From Mariniphaga sp. (lineage in GTDB: Bacteria; Bacteroidota; Bacteroidia; Bacteroidales; Prolixibacteraceae), in NCBI GenBank assembly GCA_010906965.1, contig JAAFHB010000002.1:1-64000 (forward strand): a stretch of DNA of 64,000 nucleotides, written 5' to 3'. This document shows, piece by piece, positions 53,959 through 64,000 of this stretch. The translations under genes were made by a program, and so were the position numbers. Position 1 is the first letter of the stretch; the number at the start of each line of letters is the position of its first letter. The notes under the pieces are model-generated. The model was given only the letters and a program-made list of their open reading frames with translations, was not told where the DNA came from and made no database searches.

Positions 53959-56374
53959 TTACATTTCAGAGCTTGGTTTACTTTCGTTCGTGATTATTGA
54001 TTTAGAACTCTTTGAATTGCCTTTCGCACCAAAAGAATAAGAGATGGTAAAATAGAGAACCTGGGTTTCGGTTTTGCGCCAGTTATCAGCTGTAAAATTT
54101 GATCCCCACGAGGTGTAGCTGTTTTTAAGTGTGTTAAATACATCTGAGGCCCGAAGCGTCAGCGACAACTTATTCTTCAGAAGATCTTTCTTTACGGCAA
54201 AATCCATTGAATACTGGGGTTCCATTCTGGAATAAACACCCACTATCGGACCCGCATAATTTGCAATAAGCTGAAAGGAAAGGCTCTTCGAAGGAGTCCA
54301 GCTTGAATTGATGCGACCCAGGTAGGAATAATTGCTGGCAGAATTATCTTGTACGTCGTCCTTAATAAGATTTCTGAAGAAGCTCGCATTTCCATTTATT
54401 TTCCACCAATTATAAATGGAATGTTCGAAAGTAAATTCCAATCCATAATTCTGACTGGTTGACATATTCTGGGGTGCCATATGCGATATCCCATTATCAT
54501 CGAGCAATGTCACCGAATTAATCGGGTTAGCAATGTGCTTGTAGAAAGCGGTAAAACCTAATACCGTTTTATCCCAGTTGCCATTGTATCCAAGCTCAAC
54601 GGTGTTTATATATTCAGGCTTTAAATTCGGATTTCCGCTGCGGAAAACTTCAAGATTTGACCGGTCAATAAATGGATTAATCATCCGGGCAGAAGGCCTT
54701 TTAATTGTGCGACTGTAACTAAGCTGCAGCTCGTTATTTTCGTTCAGCGGATGTATGAAACTGAGTGAAGGATAAAAATTGAAATAGTTTTGGCTGATTT
54801 TCTCATTGTTAACATCCTGCTTCCCATCAATAAGTGTTTGTTCAATCCGCAGTCCTGACTGAATGGAGGTTCCTCCTAATTTACCGGACCAAAGGCTGTA
54901 AATTGCGTGAATTTGTTCATTATAGGCAAATAAGTTCTTTTGGGTGAGATCTTCAACAAGCGTTCCGTCGATGGAATTGTACAGGTGGAAATTACTTTCG
55001 TTGCCCCTGACAATGCTGTGAATCCCACTTTCAAGTTTCGAACCATTCTCAAAAGGCAAAACCCAATTCATTTGCAGGTTTGAATTGTAACTATCGGAAC
55101 CCGAAGTTATTTCCTTCAATTCAGTTTTTGCTGCAAACTGATAAATCTGGGGTTGATTGATAGAAGCCGATGTAGTAGATAAAGTATAATCGACGGTCAG
55201 TTCTTCCCCTTTTTTATCAAATAATTTCCGGTAAGCAAGCAGGTAATCGTTCGAAGTTTCTTTTTCGACCTCTTTATTGATCACATAAACACTTCCGGTT
55301 TTATTCATCGACCGATCGAAATATTGCGAAAGCGTCATATCCGCATCCGTCATACGCGATGGATTGTACGCATAACTCATTGTCAGTTTGTTTTGAGAAT
55401 TAAAATTGAAGTTTGAACCAATTGTGAAACTGTTTTTATTGATATCGAGATTTGTTTTGGCATCCTGCTGTAAGAAGTGGACAGAGTCAGAATCAAATGC
55501 TTCCCTGAGTAAATAACGCGAGGTAACAGCCATCTTGTTCATTCCGCTGTACGAAGCAAATAAATTGATTTTTCCAAGGTTGTAATTGAGGTTTAACGAC
55601 TCGTTGTATTTTTCCCCGGTCCCCGCGGTAACCATCGCATTTCCGCTAAAGCCCGCTTTTTTTACCTGTTTCATTTTGATGTTAATGATTCCGCTTTTAC
55701 CTTCCGGATTATATTTTGCAGAAGGATTGTTAATGATCTCGAGGCTTTCGATATCTGCTGCCGGAATCTGATCGAGTCTGGTTGCATCAATTGAAGTTGG
55801 CCGACCGTCAATCAGGATACTTACGCCGGAATTACCACGCAGATTCACAACTCCATCGGCATCAACCGCTAAACCTGGCACATTCTTTATCAAATCAATG
55901 GCAGTCCCCTCCGGTTGAATTAATATCTTTTGAAACATTGATTACCTTTTTGTCAATTTTTGATTGGTAAGTCTTCTGAACGCCAACAACCGAAACTTCT
56001 CCGATGGCAGTTGCAACTTTATTAAAATTAATGATTCCAAGATCTAACGTAAAACCCGGTTTATTGAATACAACCCGCTGCATTTTTTTATCTTCATAAC
56101 CTACGAAAGTAATAGCGAGGTCGTACTCTCCCTGTGGAATTTTCGACAATTCGAATGCACCTTTATCGCCTGAAATCGACCATGTCACAACAACCGTTTT
56201 ATTCAACGCGTACAATACAACATTTGCAAATTCCACGGGAACCTGATCATCTGCATCAACTAAAACTCCTTTAATCTTGCAGTTTGAATCAACTGGAACT
56301 GACTGTTGGGCATGTGCTCCTTGCAGGAATACAAATAATAAGATGACAGAAATAATGACCTTTATTGTTTTCAT
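53959..56374 (-). pseudogene. TonB-dependent receptor-like outer membrane protein, split by a +1 frameshift (ORFs 55895..56374 and 53959..55938)
   Basis: ORF1 ends KKVINVSKDINSTGGdch*, ORF2 frame continues GTAIDLIKNVPGLAVDADGVVNLRGNSGVSILIDGRPT; the junction is a G4 run (CCCC at 55906-55909 on + strand). Confidence 0.82.
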
Positions 56375-56721
56375 AGCTTAACCCTCCAAAATTGAATTTT
56401 CATTTTTTATGAAACGAAAGTAGCCTCAGCGGGAAAGGAAAATTCAATAAAGGAAATGAAGCTGTAAAACCGGGTGGCGAAATGACCTATTGAGGTGGTG
56501 AGCTTTGGTTGGAATAATTGCCATCGCCGGGGATTAGGGAAAAGCGGATATCATGGAATCCCGTTATGTTGTGTTAATCAACTTTAGTGTCAGTTGATTA
56601 AAAGGGAATACGATGATTCTAAGTGAAGTTGGATGATCTTTTCTTAATTTGAAAACCCACGCGAAAGTCAGTATCGGGAATATTCCCAGTGCAAATCCCA
56701 TGTAGGTAAGGACCTGCAAAA

Positions 56722-57480
56722 TCAGCCCTGACTGAACCACAATTTAAAATCAGTAATCCGCGCCTTGCTGACCAATACCTTTTCTGGTGCTGTTGGTTTT
56801 AAATTGATGGAAAGCCGGTTATTGAACCACAAATCGATGTCCTTAATTGCTTTCCGTGCAATGACAAACTGGCGGTTTGCCTTATAAAAATCTTTTGGAT
56901 TGAGCATGGCTGACAGTTCATCCATTGTATATTGCATTACAAATGCCTTTTCTTCAAAAGTCACTGCTTTTACGATATTCAGATCAATAAAAATATATGC
57001 GATATCATTGGCAATCAACGGAACAAGTTTATCACCCTTTTGGCTGACAAGAAAATGGGTTTTGTAATCGTTACTGGGTTTAAGTATGGATAAAATCCTT
57101 TTCAACTCATCAGAAGTGACATTGCCTTTCGTGATATTTTTAAGTTTACTAAGCGCTTTCTTTACGGCGGCTGCATCAATTGGCTTCAGCAAATAGTCGA
57201 TGCTGTTTACCTTAAATGCCTGCAATGCATAAGCATCATAAGCCGTTGTGAAAATTACCGGACAATTGATATCAATGAGTTTAAATATTTCGAAAGCAGA
57301 ACCATCAGCCAGGTGGATATCCATAAAGACCAAATCGGGATCTTCATTGTTCCCGAACCATTCTACCGTATCGGCAATACTCTCAAGCACTGCAACCGGT
57401 GTAACATCGCCTATCTCTTTGAATATGCTTGCGAGGTTGCGGACTGCCAACTCCTCATCTTCAATTATTAGTACATTCAT
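56722..57480 (-). CDS. LytTR-family response regulator
   Basis: NVLIIEDEELAVRNLASIF, DLVFMDIHLADGSAFEIF, TTAYDAYALQAFKVNSIDYLLKPI; LytTR C-terminus. Confidence 0.94.
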   Translation of the reverse strand: MNVLIIEDEELAVRNLASIFKEIGDVTPVAVLESIADTVEWFGNNEDPDLVFMDIHLADGSAFEIFKLIDINCPVIFTTAYDAYALQAFKVNSIDYLLKPIDAAAVKKALSKLKNITKGNVTSDELKRILSILKPSNDYKTHFLVSQKGDKLVPLIANDIAYIFIDLNIVKAVTFEEKAFVMQYTMDELSAMLNPKDFYKANRQFVIARKAIKDIDLWFNNRLSINLKPTAPEKVLVSKARITDFKLWFSQG

Positions 57481-58520
57481 GGCTTTAAAAGAGGTATTTC
57501 CACTACAAAGTTACTTCCATCATTTTTAATCAGAACCTCTTTCCCTGCAAGAATCCGGTATTGGTTCGACAAATTAACCAATCCTAACCCGGTTCCGGTT
57601 TCAGGGGAAAACTTTTTATTGATATTGTTCTTTACAACAAGAGTATCATCAGTAGTTGACACTGATATTTCCAAAGGATTCCGTTTACTGATCTCATTGT
57701 GCTTTATTGCGTTTTCGATAAGTATTTGCAAAGCCAGCGGTGGAATTCTATATTCCATCAGTTTGTTACTGATATTTTGAAACAATGAAATATTTTTATT
57801 AAAACGTAATTTGATCAAAAAGAAGTATGACTCAACAAACAGTAATTCATCGTTTAAACTTACCAGTTTGTTTTCGTTTGCCTGAAGTGTGTAACGCAGA
57901 ACCGATGATAAATGATTCAGGTATTCCTGTGCTACTTCAGGAGCTTCCCTTATCAGTGTTTTCAAAGAATTGAGCGAATTGAATAAAAAATGGGGACTTA
58001 CCTGGTTTTTGAGCGCATCAAATTGCCGCTGAAGGTTTTCAATTCTCAAATCCTGTATTTCCAACCTGTTTTGCTGGTTCTGATAAATAACCTTGATTAC
58101 ATAAATACAAATGATTACAACCAGGGCAACAAAAAAATCTTTAAACACGAACGCACCTTCATGTCTGACAGCCTCTACTCTTGGGAACATAAGCCCTTTT
58201 AACTGAAACAGATAATGACTAAGTATCAGAACGATTGAAAATGAGACCAGCAAAGCAATGATGATTGTAACAGGTTTGTGTGTTTTATTGGTTTGAAGCG
58301 GCTTCAGAATGTAAAAATTTATAAGGAATAGCAGTGAACAAATAACGAAGGTTATCAGTAGTTCAGATAAAATATTGCAAACAAAATAAATTGTTGAGCT
58401 CTGAATTGAGGAATGTGAAATTGTCTCATCGAATACCCGGCTGAAATGCACCAATATGCTGATGGATAATGAAAGCCATATCGTTAAGACAATGTATTTC
58501 CTGGTGATTTTATGATCCAT
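57477..58520 (-). CDS. LytS/YehU-type sensor histidine kinase
   Basis: LKNQVSPHFLFNSLNSLKTLI phospho-acceptor, PPLALQILIENAIKHN, GTGLGLVNLSNQYRILAG. Confidence 0.94.
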   Translation of the reverse strand: MDHKITRKYIVLTIWLSLSISILVHFSRVFDETISHSSIQSSTIYFVCNILSELLITFVICSLLFLINFYILKPLQTNKTHKPVTIIIALLVSFSIVLILSHYLFQLKGLMFPRVEAVRHEGAFVFKDFFVALVVIICIYVIKVIYQNQQNRLEIQDLRIENLQRQFDALKNQVSPHFLFNSLNSLKTLIREAPEVAQEYLNHLSSVLRYTLQANENKLVSLNDELLFVESYFFLIKLRFNKNISLFQNISNKLMEYRIPPLALQILIENAIKHNEISKRNPLEISVSTTDDTLVVKNNINKKFSPETGTGLGLVNLSNQYRILAGKEVLIKNDGSNFVVEIPLLKP

Positions 58521-58599
58521 CCGGCTAAATTTTTATAGAATGAAGATCTGAATAGGCTTCTATTTGAAAGACACGATAAAGATAAAATTAAAAGGGAAT

Positions 58600-59640
58600 C
58601 TAATTGGCGTAAAACTTACGTTTGAAATAAAAAGCCACATTCACCAATGCAATCATCACCGGCACTTCCACCAATGGACCTATAACTGCGGCAAAAGCCT
58701 CACCCGAATTGATACCAAAGACCGCAATAGCAACAGCAATGGCCAATTCAAAGTTATTACTGGCGGCGGTAAATGACAATGTTGCAGATTGTTCATAATT
58801 GGCTCCGGCCTTTTTACTCATCCAGAATGAAAGGACAAACATCACTACGAAATAGATCAGTAAGGGTATTGCAATTCTGACAACATCAAGCGGAATTTTA
58901 ATAATATATTCTCCTTTCAACGAGAACATCACCACAATTGTGAAGAGCAATGCAATCAATGTTAACGGACTGATCTTTGGAATAAATTTGGTATGGTACC
59001 AGACTTTACTCTTGACGCGGATCAGAATAAATCTTGTCAGAAATCCGGCAATAAATGGGATTCCCAGGTAAATAAATACGCTTTTGGCGATCTCTCCAAT
59101 GGTGATATTTGAAACTGCATCGTTGACGGGTAATCCAAACCAGCCCGGAAGAACTGCAATAAAGAACCAGGCGTAAACAGAGAAAAACAATACCTGAAAA
59201 ATAGAGTTAAAAGCCACAAGTCCAGCGGCATATTGAGTATCTCCTTTTGCAAGATCGTTCCATACAATGACCATCGCAATACATCGGGCGAGTCCGATCA
59301 ATATCAGTCCGTACATATAATCGATGTTGAACTGCAGAAAGACAACGGCGAGGGCGAACATCAATACTGGTCCGATAATCCAGTTTTGCACAAGCGAAAG
59401 ACCCAGAATTTTATAATTTCGGAATACTTCACCCAGTTCTTCATATTTTACTTTTGCCATTGGAGGATATATCATTACAATCAAGCCAATGGCGATGGGA
59501 ATATTCGTAGAGCCCGATGACATACTGTTCCAGAAATCAGCTACTCCAGGTGAACTCCATCCGGCAGCAACTCCGACAAACATGGCAAGAAAGATCCACA
59601 GGGTAAGAAAGCGATCGAAAAATTTTAAGCGGGTTTTCAT
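58600..59640 (-). CDS. ACR3-family arsenite efflux transporter
   Basis: [64 protein letters not shown]. Confidence 0.95.
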   Translation of the reverse strand: MKTRLKFFDRFLTLWIFLAMFVGVAAGWSSPGVADFWNSMSSGSTNIPIAIGLIVMIYPPMAKVKYEELGEVFRNYKILGLSLVQNWIIGPVLMFALAVVFLQFNIDYMYGLILIGLARCIAMVIVWNDLAKGDTQYAAGLVAFNSIFQVLFFSVYAWFFIAVLPGWFGLPVNDAVSNITIGEIAKSVFIYLGIPFIAGFLTRFILIRVKSKVWYHTKFIPKISPLTLIALLFTIVVMFSLKGEYIIKIPLDVVRIAIPLLIYFVVMFVLSFWMSKKAGANYEQSATLSFTAASNNFELAIAVAIAVFGINSGEAFAAVIGPLVEVPVMIALVNVAFYFKRKFYAN

Positions 59641-59684
59641 ATATCAAATTTTAAAATCGATTCAGTTGAAATTTATAAGCAACT

Positions 59685-62063
59685 TCAGTTCTTAATTAAT
59701 TCACAGCATTGCATCTTCAGGCAAATTCTTCGATGAGTTGCTTCGTGCGCTTCTTTTAAGATCGGGAATCCAAGCAGATCCAATAGCTTTTCATTTAACC
59801 GTCGGTTTTTTCCCTTGAACGGATGACAGTGAATATGAATGGCAGGATTGAAATTCAATTCAATAATCGCATAATTATCATCGGTTGCTTCTTGTTTATA
59901 GTCAGGAATAATCATATCGAGTCCTGTGATTTTCACATCCAGCGCTTGTGCAGCCCTTACTGCAATTTGTTTATACGAATCTGGAATCTCATCTGTAAAA
60001 TCGATGCTGTCGCCTCCTGTACTGATATTCGAGTTTTCACGCAGAAATATCGTTACATCTTTACCCGGAATAGATTCAAAATCTTTGTCCTGAGCTTTTA
60101 AAAACATCAGTTCTGCTTCACCCATTTGTATCTTTTCCAACGGCGTATGGTAACCTTTACCCCGCAAAGGATCTTTGTTTTTCTCGATAACCAGTTCGTG
60201 TATCGTGTTGATGCCATTACCGGTCACATTTGCCGGAACACGGTGCAGAATACCAACTACTTCGTCAGCCATCACAAAAATCCGGAACTCTTTTCCTTCG
60301 ATAAATTCCTCGATCAAAATACCTGAATCGAAGTTAAAAGCAATATCAACGGCTCTTTCAAAAATGGCTGCGTCTGAATTGGTTTTCAGAATGGTAATGC
60401 CTAATCCGAAATTGGTAAGTTTTGGTTTTATCACAACCGCCTTATCCCTGAAATACTGAAAACCGGCTTTTGCACTGATTTGATCCGTATAATCCAATCC
60501 TTTCGGAATCCTGATGCCATGTTCTTCAAGAATTTGTTTGGTGATCACCTTGTTCTCCATCGCTAATATGCTGGCATAATTATCAAGCGAAGTTTTGGTT
60601 GCCTGACGCACATATTGGATATTCTGATCGCGCTTCAGGCGAATGAAATTCTCGCCCCTGTCGAGAATATCAAATGCAATCCCCCGGCGAACGGCTTCGC
60701 GAAGCAGCAGTTGGGTCGAGAGCTCCATATCTTCCAGTCCTTTGAAATTGAAGCTGTTTTGTTTGCTTTGCTGTAAGTATCGTTTTGCTTTCTCAAGATG
60801 AAAAGGAATAAATCCTTTCACATCCGTTTCTTTCAGTATTTGGTGAACGATTCTACGGTCAGGATGATTCACCATTTCCTGCACATACGTCAACGAATTT
60901 GAATAGTCGCTGTTATCAATTCCTAATGATGCATATAAATCGAGCATTTCCCCGATCACCCGTTTGGCTTCGTATAAGGCATTTATAGCAGCGCCATTTT
61001 CAGTTTTAACCTCAACATTGGTATTTAAGCCATACAATGAAATATGTCCATGGTTTGAATTCGCAATGGTTTGAAATTCGGCAGCGAAATCATTCTGCTC
61101 ATCGGTAAGAAGTCCATAAATCGCCAGCCAATGAATAAAATGAAGCATGTCCGGCGTAATTCCAGTCTTGCTCAACGGATTAATATCAGGAAACCTGACT
61201 TCAACATAAGAAATCGATTCGGAATTATTAATGAATTTAGGTCTTACAGAAGCGTAAAGTTCTTTCGTTGCTGTGAGCGTTCCGTTTTTCACCATTTGCT
61301 CAATGCTTCTAAGGTAACCGTTTGCTGTGCCATAATCGGGAAATAAATCTACCAGATTTCCATACCCGAAACAGCTGTTGCGAATCGATAACCCGCGTGT
61401 TTTAGCATTGAAATAGAGCGGGAGATCGCAGCATTTTAATTCATAGGTTGGATCGACAATGGGGCTGCTTCCAAAAATCAACACATAAAGCCAGCGGTAA
61501 CGCAAGAGCTGTCGCGTGATTTTCAAATAAACCTCATCCTTAAATTCTTCAGCAGAAATTGTTTGCGAAGAGCTTTGATAAAGCATCTCCAACAACGTTT
61601 CATCCAACGAAATATTAAAATGAATACCCGAGATGGCCTGTTTTTTTCTGCCATATTTCAATGCAAGCTTATTCCGGTACTCCTGTTCTTTGCGGCCACC
61701 TTTTGCATATTTCGCAATCGGAATCTGATCCTCATCAGGCAAAATGGGAGGTATACTTTGCGGCCAGAGATATTCATCTTCGAGTTCAAGACTCACAATA
61801 TCATGAATCGTTTCGAGGAAACCCAATGCTTGTTCAATGGATGGCAATGGCGGCGTAATCATTTCAACCTGGCTTTCAGAAAAGTCGGTGGTGATGTACG
61901 AATGATTCAGTTTGTCGCCGAAAATCTCCGGATGAGGTGTTTGCGCAATTACACCATGCCGGTCAACACGAATATTTTCCTTCTCAACGCCAAATAAACC
62001 GTTGAGCCAGGCATTACCCTTTAATTGCGAGCTATTTATTTTAAACGGATTTTTCGTTTTCAT
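59685..62063 (-). CDS. gshF: Bifunctional glutamate-cysteine ligase/glutathione synthetase (start trimmed to MKTKNPFK)
   Basis: GVEKENIRVDRHGVIAQTPHPEIFG...ITTDFSESQVEMITPP; C-terminal ATP-grasp FGLGITILKTNSDAAIFERAVDIAFNFDSGILIEEFIEGKEFRIFV. Confidence 0.93.
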   Translation of the reverse strand: MKTKNPFKINSSQLKGNAWLNGLFGVEKENIRVDRHGVIAQTPHPEIFGDKLNHSYITTDFSESQVEMITPPLPSIEQALGFLETIHDIVSLELEDEYLWPQSIPPILPDEDQIPIAKYAKGGRKEQEYRNKLALKYGRKKQAISGIHFNISLDETLLEMLYQSSSQTISAEEFKDEVYLKITRQLLRYRWLYVLIFGSSPIVDPTYELKCCDLPLYFNAKTRGLSIRNSCFGYGNLVDLFPDYGTANGYLRSIEQMVKNGTLTATKELYASVRPKFINNSESISYVEVRFPDINPLSKTGITPDMLHFIHWLAIYGLLTDEQNDFAAEFQTIANSNHGHISLYGLNTNVEVKTENGAAINALYEAKRVIGEMLDLYASLGIDNSDYSNSLTYVQEMVNHPDRRIVHQILKETDVKGFIPFHLEKAKRYLQQSKQNSFNFKGLEDMELSTQLLLREAVRRGIAFDILDRGENFIRLKRDQNIQYVRQATKTSLDNYASILAMENKVITKQILEEHGIRIPKGLDYTDQISAKAGFQYFRDKAVVIKPKLTNFGLGITILKTNSDAAIFERAVDIAFNFDSGILIEEFIEGKEFRIFVMADEVVGILHRVPANVTGNGINTIHELVIEKNKDPLRGKGYHTPLEKIQMGEAELMFLKAQDKDFESIPGKDVTIFLRENSNISTGGDSIDFTDEIPDSYKQIAVRAAQALDVKITGLDMIIPDYKQEATDDNYAIIELNFNPAIHIHCHPFKGKNRRLNEKLLDLLGFPILKEAHEATHRRICLKMQCCELIKN

Positions 62064-62118
62064 GAGACATTTAATGTGACGATTAGACAATTCGGCAATG
62101 AAACAATGTGGCAATGTG

Positions 62119-62172
62119 ACGATTCGGCAATGAAACAATATTTGAAGCATTGTCCCAATTGTCGAATTAACA
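62119..62172. repeat. Intergenic repeat family B, copy 1 core
   Basis: ACGATTCGGCAATGAAACAATATTTGAAGCATTGTCCCAATTGTCGAATTAACA; one mismatch to 62631-62684. Confidence 0.92.
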
Positions 62173-62586
62173 CATTAATTCCTTCTTATAGAACTTATAA
62201 AATTGTTCCCTGATCTCATCCCTCACCCGGATAAACTCACCACGGATAAATTCATCTGTTCCAACAGCATGTGAAGGATCATCGAAACCAATATGCAGAC
62301 GGTGCTTTACTTTCCCTGTAAAGGCAGGACATGTTTCGTTGGCACCGCCACAAACCGTAATCACGTAATCCCATTCTTCGCCCAGGTACAAATCAACTGA
62401 GTCGGAGGTATGGTGACTGATATCAATACCCGCTTCTTTCATAACGGCAACTGCTTTTGGATTGAGTTTACCCGAAGCTTCTGTTCCTGCTGAGCGAACA
62501 ATAATATTCGGATCAAATGATTGTAAAAAGCCATGTCCCATCTGGCTTCGGCAACTGTTTCCTGTGCAAAGAATTAATACTTTCAT
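62167..62586 (-). CDS. arsC: Arsenate reductase, LMW-phosphatase family (start trimmed to MKVLILCTGNS)
   Basis: VLILCTGNSCRSQMGHGFL (CX5R loop), VITVCGGANETCPAFTG, DDPSHAVG. Confidence 0.92.
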   Translation of the reverse strand: MKVLILCTGNSCRSQMGHGFLQSFDPNIIVRSAGTEASGKLNPKAVAVMKEAGIDISHHTSDSVDLYLGEEWDYVITVCGGANETCPAFTGKVKHRLHIGFDDPSHAVGTDEFIRGEFIRVRDEIREQFYKFYKKELMC

Positions 62587-62630
62587 ATAAAGAATGTGAC
62601 AATTAGGCAATGTGACGATTAGACAATGTA

Positions 62631-62684
62631 ACGATTCGGCAATGAAACAATATTTGAAGCAATGTCCCAATTGTCGAATTAACA
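62631..62684. repeat. Intergenic repeat family B, copy 2 core
   Basis: ACGATTCGGCAATGAAACAATATTTGAAGCAATGTCCCAATTGTCGAATTAACA, flanked by more CTAATTGACTAATTG-type units to about 62745. Confidence 0.92.
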
Positions 62685-62743
62685 AATCGACTAATTGACT
62701 AATTCAATACATTGTCTAATTGACTAATTGTCAAATCGTCTAA

Positions 62744-63085
62744 TTAATCTGGTTTACAACAAAAGTTTTCCGGAAACTCGATCTCATCGAAAAAGCCGGA
62801 GAGAATTTTTTTCATTTCATCCACTTTTGTGTAATCGAGACAATAATTTGTTTTTACCCCTTCGACAGTTCCCCTGATCAGTCCTGCATTTTTCAATTCT
62901 TTCAGATGCTGATTGACTGTAGTGCGGCTCAATGGTAATTCTTCTGAAATATCTCCTGAAATACAGGTTTTAGTTTGAGCCAGAAACTGCAGGATCTGAA
63001 GTCGTGCAGGGTGAGCAAGGGCTTTGAACAGGTTAGCCCGCTCCTGGAGCACATCGTCGAAAAGTTCCGTTTTTGAGACTACCAT
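62744..63085 (-). CDS. arsR: ArsR-family metalloregulator
   Basis: RANLFKALAHPARLQILQFLAQTKTCISGDISEELPLSRTTVNQHLKELKNAGLI. Confidence 0.94.
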   Translation of the reverse strand: MVVSKTELFDDVLQERANLFKALAHPARLQILQFLAQTKTCISGDISEELPLSRTTVNQHLKELKNAGLIRGTVEGVKTNYCLDYTKVDEMKKILSGFFDEIEFPENFCCKPD

Positions 63086-63168
63086 CTTTGTTGTTTATAA
63101 TTACGGCGTAAATATACGTCATATTTAAATACGACGTATAATTACGACATTAAATTTCAATAAAATTT

Positions 63169-63633
63169 TTATTTTTTTGTTTCGTGCGGGATCAGGTCAT
63201 AAACAATGGCTGTCGAATCGGCGATCACCTTCCGGCAGATCAACCGGTGATGGACCCGCCGGGCTACTTCATCCTCAGTGGCATGATTATTCAACAATTC
63301 GGCGCAAACACTTGTACCATTTATCGCTTCAAACTGACGGTTCAATTCCTGCACTTTATTGTAGGCTGCCAATTTGGTATCCATATCTTTCGGATCGGTA
63401 TTGCCATAGGCCAGTCCAAGTACCATAAAACCACCTGTTACTGCGCCGCACTTCTCACGTAATCGTCCCATTCCACCTCCAAAAGTTGACGAAATTAACT
63501 TGGCTGCATTTTCGTCGAGTCCGAACTGACCCGAATAGGCCAATAAAACCGATTGTGAACAGGCATATCCTTCATCGAAAAAACGAAGAGCTTTATCGAT
63601 CAATTCCTGTTTTGTACTCAAAGGTAATTTCAT
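63169..63633 (-). CDS. C_GCAxxG_C_C family probable redox protein
   Basis: GYACSQSVLLAYSGQFG...FGGGMGRLREKCGAVTGGFMVLGLAYG. Confidence 0.88.
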   Translation of the reverse strand: MKLPLSTKQELIDKALRFFDEGYACSQSVLLAYSGQFGLDENAAKLISSTFGGGMGRLREKCGAVTGGFMVLGLAYGNTDPKDMDTKLAAYNKVQELNRQFEAINGTSVCAELLNNHATEDEVARRVHHRLICRKVIADSTAIVYDLIPHETKK

Positions 63634-63870
63634 AAGTGTTTATGCATGATGATTAAACTTATTTCCCCACCACATCCTTTAAAGTCTGTCGCAGGATTTT
63701 CACTTCCATTTCCAGTTCCTTAATACGTTCTTCATAACCATTGGCAGCAATTGCCATCGACTTAATAAGTAGTGCAGACGGTTCTGCATAAGGCAATAAA
63801 TCGGCCAACTTTAAATGGAATGAAAAATGATTAAACAAGTGAGATGAACAAGGATGTTAAGATATCTCAT

Positions 63871-64000
63871 TCAATTTTCAGCCTTTTTATGGGCAAGATA
63901 TTTTGTGGAATGCACTGACTTGAATGAAAAACTCTAAGTACTTCAACACGATCTTCTTCAATGCCGATAGATAATAAGATAAGAGCCAAGGATGATATTT
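63871..64000 (-). pseudogene. C-terminal remnant of a RelE/ParE-like toxin, frameshifted and cut by window edge
   Basis: Frame 2 NIILGSYLIIYR then frame 3 IEEDRVEVLRVFHSSQ...; one extra G in TATCGGCATTGAAGAAGAT. Confidence 0.6.

Noticed and set aside
62064-62150. N-terminal extension of GshF as given in the ORF track
   Set aside because: Translated from repeat family B; true start is most likely MKTKNPFK at 62063

Overview
The window is a Bacteroidota-type chromosome segment, judged from SusC/SusD pairs, FecR/ECF-sigma, a Bat aerotolerance operon and TAnnTTTG-like promoter motifs. In order it carries: partial enolase (-); a carboxypeptidase-regulatory-domain protein; a patatin/BamA-type protein; a PBP4-type D-Ala-D-Ala carboxypeptidase; a branched-chain amino acid operon (ilvD-ilvB-ilvN-leuA-leuC-leuD-LeuA/CimA-like-leuB); a RelE/ParE toxin-antitoxin pair; an AraC regulator; ilvC; a HEPN/MNT module; a cyclase-family protein; a Bat/MoxR operon; a two-pair SusC/SusD locus with FecR and an ECF sigma factor; a trimeric [FeFe]-hydrogenase whose NuoF-like subunit is fused to a GltD-like flavoprotein; a TSUP transporter; a frameshifted TonB-dependent receptor; a LytTR two-component pair; and an arsenic locus (arsR-arsC-gshF-acr3). 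The strongest observations not explained by gene calls are: (1) a complete ribosome-mediated transcription attenuator upstream of ilvD, with a 21-aa Leu/Val/Ile-rich leader peptide, a mutually exclusive antiterminator and a terminator; (2) an ~82 bp direct duplication of the 3' end of the cyclase gene bracketing the HEPN/MNT module like attL/attR; (3) remnants of a second [FeFe]-hydrogenase gene just downstream of hydA; (4) glutathione synthesis embedded in an ars operon, with a hairpin-forming repeat in the gaps; and (5) several intergenic repeat families. No tRNA, rRNA, CRISPR or intact transposase was recognised. All calls come from reading motifs by eye; no database search was run.
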